This document shows positions 12,974 through 14,754 of a stretch of 14,754 bases of DNA, in pieces. Every line of letters starts with the position of its first letter. Position 1 is the first letter of the stretch. Below the pieces are notes generated by a model. The model was not told the origin of the DNA and searched no databases. It was given only the letters and a program-made list of their open reading frames with translations. The DNA is from CAZABP01 sp964483245 (GTDB lineage: Bacteria; Planctomycetota; UBA1135; UBA2386), in contig CAZABP010000086.1 of NCBI GenBank assembly GCA_964483245.1, forward strand, positions 1 through 14,754, written 5' to 3'. The position numbers and the translations under genes are program-made.

Positions 12974-13630
12974 ATGCCCACCGAGACTCCGTACGCCGAG
13001 ACCCCGTACGAACGGGAACCAGGCTATGCCGCGCGCTACCGCGACCGCCGGTTCCGCGACGGCACGGGCGCCGCGACGCACCGTCGCGAGTGCCGCGCGA
13101 TCGCGCGGCTGTTGCAGCATGCAACAGTCCCGCCCGGGGCCTGGCTCGACGTGCCGTCCGGCACCGGGCGGCTCACCCAGCTGCTGCCGGCACCGGCCGT
13201 CCGCGTCGATCGCGATCTGTCGATGTTGCAAGCCGCCGACGACCGTCTCCCGCGCGTGCAGGCGAGTGCGAGCCGGTTGCCGTTCCGCGATCGGGCATTC
13301 GCCGGCGTGCTGTGCATGCGGCTGTTGCAACACGTGCCGCCGCGGGACGAACGCCGCGCGATCCTGCGCGAGCTGGCGCGCGTCAGCGCCGGGCCGGTGC
13401 TGGTGTCGTTCTTCGATGCCGCGAGTCTGCAGCATCTGCGCCGGCGACTGCGCGTCGCGCTCGGCGGACGGCGCAGCGCCCGCGTGGCGGTCCGCCTGCG
13501 CGTGCTGCGCGAGGACCTGGCGGCGGCAGGATTGCGGATCGTGCGCGTCGCGTCGCTGCGGCGTTGGTTCAGCGAACAGCGGCTACTGCTGGCGGTCCGC
13601 GACGAACTGCTCGATCCGGCCCAGCGCTAG
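12974..13630 (+). CDS. class I SAM-dependent methyltransferase, paralogue of the fusion's C-terminal domain
   Basis: A 218-residue soluble enzyme. SAM-binding motif I is LDVPSGTGRL (58-67). The ribose-binding acidic strand is VDRDLSM (78-84), the SASRLPFRDRAFAGVLCMRLLQHV region (98-121) holds motifs II-III, and the C-terminal strand pattern (RLLLAVRDE) closes the fold. Its motif order, the YRDR/YRER lead-in, the DVPxGxGR loop and the H-x-LRRRL helix (LQHLRRRLRVALGGRR against VHGLRRRLLGRLLRRP) match the methyltransferase half of the gene at 1783-3147, so the two look paralogous. The N-terminus carries a tandem ETPYAETPYE repeat. ATG 12974 is the first start of the frame in the divergent gap and gives a complete domain; no strong ribosome site is seen. 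The acceptor is unknown. The last 48 nt overlap the convergent minus-strand gene. Confidence 0.82.
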   Translation: MPTETPYAETPYEREPGYAARYRDRRFRDGTGAATHRRECRAIARLLQHATVPPGAWLDVPSGTGRLTQLLPAPAVRVDRDLSMLQAADDRLPRVQASASRLPFRDRAFAGVLCMRLLQHVPPRDERRAILRELARVSAGPVLVSFFDAASLQHLRRRLRVALGGRRSARVAVRLRVLREDLAAAGLRIVRVASLRRWFSEQRLLLAVRDELLDPAQR

Positions 13631-14754
13631 CTCGAGCGCGACCGGCCAGGGCCGCTGCTCCGGTGGCAGGAGCTCGAGCTGCGGCGTTGCTTCGCCGGCC
13701 GCCTGTGGCATCCGCAGCAGGTTCTCACTCATCGGATGCTCCGCCGCCGGGATCGCGAGGATCGGCAGCTCGGCATGCGCCGCGATCTCGCGCGGTCCGA
13801 GGCCGCCACCGCTCACGAGCACGAGGCCTGCGAGGTGCGGGCGCAGCTCCGGCAAGGCGAGACACGCAACGGTCGCCGCTTCCCGTTCCGCAACCAGCAC
13901 GACCCGACTACCGCCGAGCTGGCGGCGCAGCGTCTCGATGCAGGCCGTGAGCGCCTGCCCCGGCGCAGGACCGCGTCCCGGCGATTCGAGCACGATCAGC
14001 TCGTACTTCTGCCCGGCGTCGAACTGCGCGCGCTCGAGCGCGTCGACGATCGACCAGGGATCGAGGATCTCGAGGCCGCCGGGACGCGCGCTGACTCCGT
14101 CCCAGGTCGGCACGCCCGGCATGAAGACCACGATCGGCCGCGGCGTGTCGGCTGGCGTCTCGCGGCAGCGCCGCGCACACAGCGCAACCGTTTCCCCTGC
14201 CAGCGGCAGCGCACTCGCGACCCAGCCGCGCAGGTCCTGCAGCGGTGCGGCGCCATCGCCCAGATTGCGCACGACCCGCTCGGCATTCGCGAGATCCTGC
14301 AGCGCCCGGCTGCGCCCCTGCGGCGGCTCGCCCTGATACACGCGTTCGACCGGTGCCAACGCACCGAACCCTGCCGCGCGCTGCTCCGGTCCGAGCGCCG
14401 GTGCGAGCTCGGCCAGCCGGTCGAGCAGTTGTTCGCGACGCGCGACGAAACCATGCGCGACGAAGAACGGCGCCGAGGAGACGAGATCCTGCTCGCGCGG
14501 CTTGCGACCATCCAGGGTCACCAGCAGATCCGCGCGCCACGCGCCGGGCGCGAGCTTCGTCGCTGGATGGAACTGCGTCGCCCGGAACCCGCTGAGATCG
14601 TCGTTGGTGTAGGTCTCCGCGAACGGAACGCTCGCCCGCTCCGGTCCGACCAGCACGAACTCCAACCGGATCGGCAACTCGCCCGGTGGGCGGAACGGTG
14701 TGTGCGCCGTCAGTTGCACGCCGGCTTCGTCCTTGCCGGGGAGCGGCACCGCCG
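13583..14754 (-). CDS. alpha/beta-hydrolase-like protein lacking a recognisable catalytic serine (5' end off the window)
   Basis: The frame is open to the right edge. Counting from an in-frame GTG at 14749 there are 388 residues, but the true start may lie outside. Residues about 13-97 look like a beta-sandwich (PIRLEFVLVGPE, GAWRADLLVTLDGRKP, SSAPFFVAHG); about 100-200 is helical. From about 203 the order of strands matches an alpha/beta hydrolase: PIVVFMPGVPTWDG (oxyanion-type strand-loop), ELIVLESPGRG, RVVLVAEREAATVACLAL (nucleophile-elbow position), LAGLVLVSGGG, LPILAIPAAEHP, then a C-terminal helix IEQFVADRQQ. At the elbow the usual G-X-S-X-G is replaced by A-E-R-E-A (287-291), and where the late catalytic His would lie there is PEQRPWP. 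The protein is therefore probably a non-catalytic relative or a very divergent enzyme. No signal peptide is visible because the N-terminus may be missing. It overlaps the methyltransferase gene by 48 nt at the 3' end. Confidence 0.55.
   Translation of the reverse strand, partial: AVPLPGKDEAGVQLTAHTPFRPPGELPIRLEFVLVGPERASVPFAETYTNDDLSGFRATQFHPATKLAPGAWRADLLVTLDGRKPREQDLVSSAPFFVAHGFVARREQLLDRLAELAPALGPEQRAAGFGALAPVERVYQGEPPQGRSRALQDLANAERVVRNLGDGAAPLQDLRGWVASALPLAGETVALCARRCRETPADTPRPIVVFMPGVPTWDGVSARPGGLEILDPWSIVDALERAQFDAGQKYELIVLESPGRGPAPGQALTACIETLRRQLGGSRVVLVAEREAATVACLALPELRPHLAGLVLVSGGGLGPREIAAHAELPILAIPAAEHPMSENLLRMPQAAGEATPQLELLPPEQRPWPVALELALGRIEQFVADRQQ

Noticed and set aside
12983..13012. 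Tandem 15-nt repeat (ETPYA/ETPYE) as a repeat element
   Set aside because: Only two imperfect copies (12 of 15 matching) at the methyltransferase N-terminus; mentioned under the gene but too short to call separately.
1..14754. CRISPR arrays, insertion sequences, prophage genes, tRNA, rRNA or attachment sites
   Set aside because: I looked for evenly spaced repeats, transposase or integrase motifs and cloverleaf patterns in the gaps and found none.

Overview
The window is very GC-rich (my estimate is about 70 percent), densely packed bacterial chromosomal DNA with no phage, insertion sequence, CRISPR array, tRNA or rRNA that I can see. The gene set is an RluA-type pseudouridine synthase, polynucleotide phosphorylase, an ECF sigma factor, DUF4388 and PilZ proteins, a pentahaem cytochrome, a DUF2058 protein and a signal-peptide-bearing protein of no known family. 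Together with the scarcity of Shine-Dalgarno sequences this suits a free-living deep-branching Gram-negative such as a planctomycete; a myxobacterium-like lineage is the main alternative. This assignment is an inference from gene content only.

Layout, left to right. (1) A minus-strand adenosine deaminase-family gene runs off the left edge. It diverges from a plus-strand pair, the RluA-type pseudouridine synthase and an unusual fusion of a Kdo/WaaP-like sugar kinase with a class I SAM methyltransferase, joined by an ATGA stop/start overlap. (2) A minus-strand DUF4388 (PatA-like) protein converges on, and overlaps, the fusion gene. (3) Divergent from it is a plus-strand run: an exported pentahaem cytochrome c, an aminoglycoside-phosphotransferase-fold kinase, an ECF sigma factor and polynucleotide phosphorylase (pnp). 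(4) Four minus-strand genes follow: a membrane-anchored hypothetical protein, a secreted protein of unknown family with a long structured leader, a DUF2058 protein, and an 88-residue PilZ protein. (5) Last are a plus-strand stand-alone methyltransferase resembling the C-terminal half of the fusion, and a minus-strand alpha/beta-hydrolase-like protein without a recognisable catalytic serine or histidine, which runs off the right edge.

No single operon or pathway unites the window. Recurrent themes are surface or envelope modification (kinase-methyltransferase fusion, its methyltransferase paralogue, a second small-molecule kinase), signalling (PilZ, DUF4388, ECF sigma) and RNA metabolism (RluA, PNPase, DUF2058). 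The most unusual signals are the kinase-methyltransferase fusion and its unlinked paralogue; a leader of about 190 nt before the secreted-protein gene that can fold in two mutually exclusive ways and whose Shine-Dalgarno lies in a palindrome; and a repeated promoter arrangement (TANNNT-like hexamer 6-8 nt before the start codon) that suggests leaderless transcripts. Intergenic inverted repeats with no T-tract act as candidate terminators.
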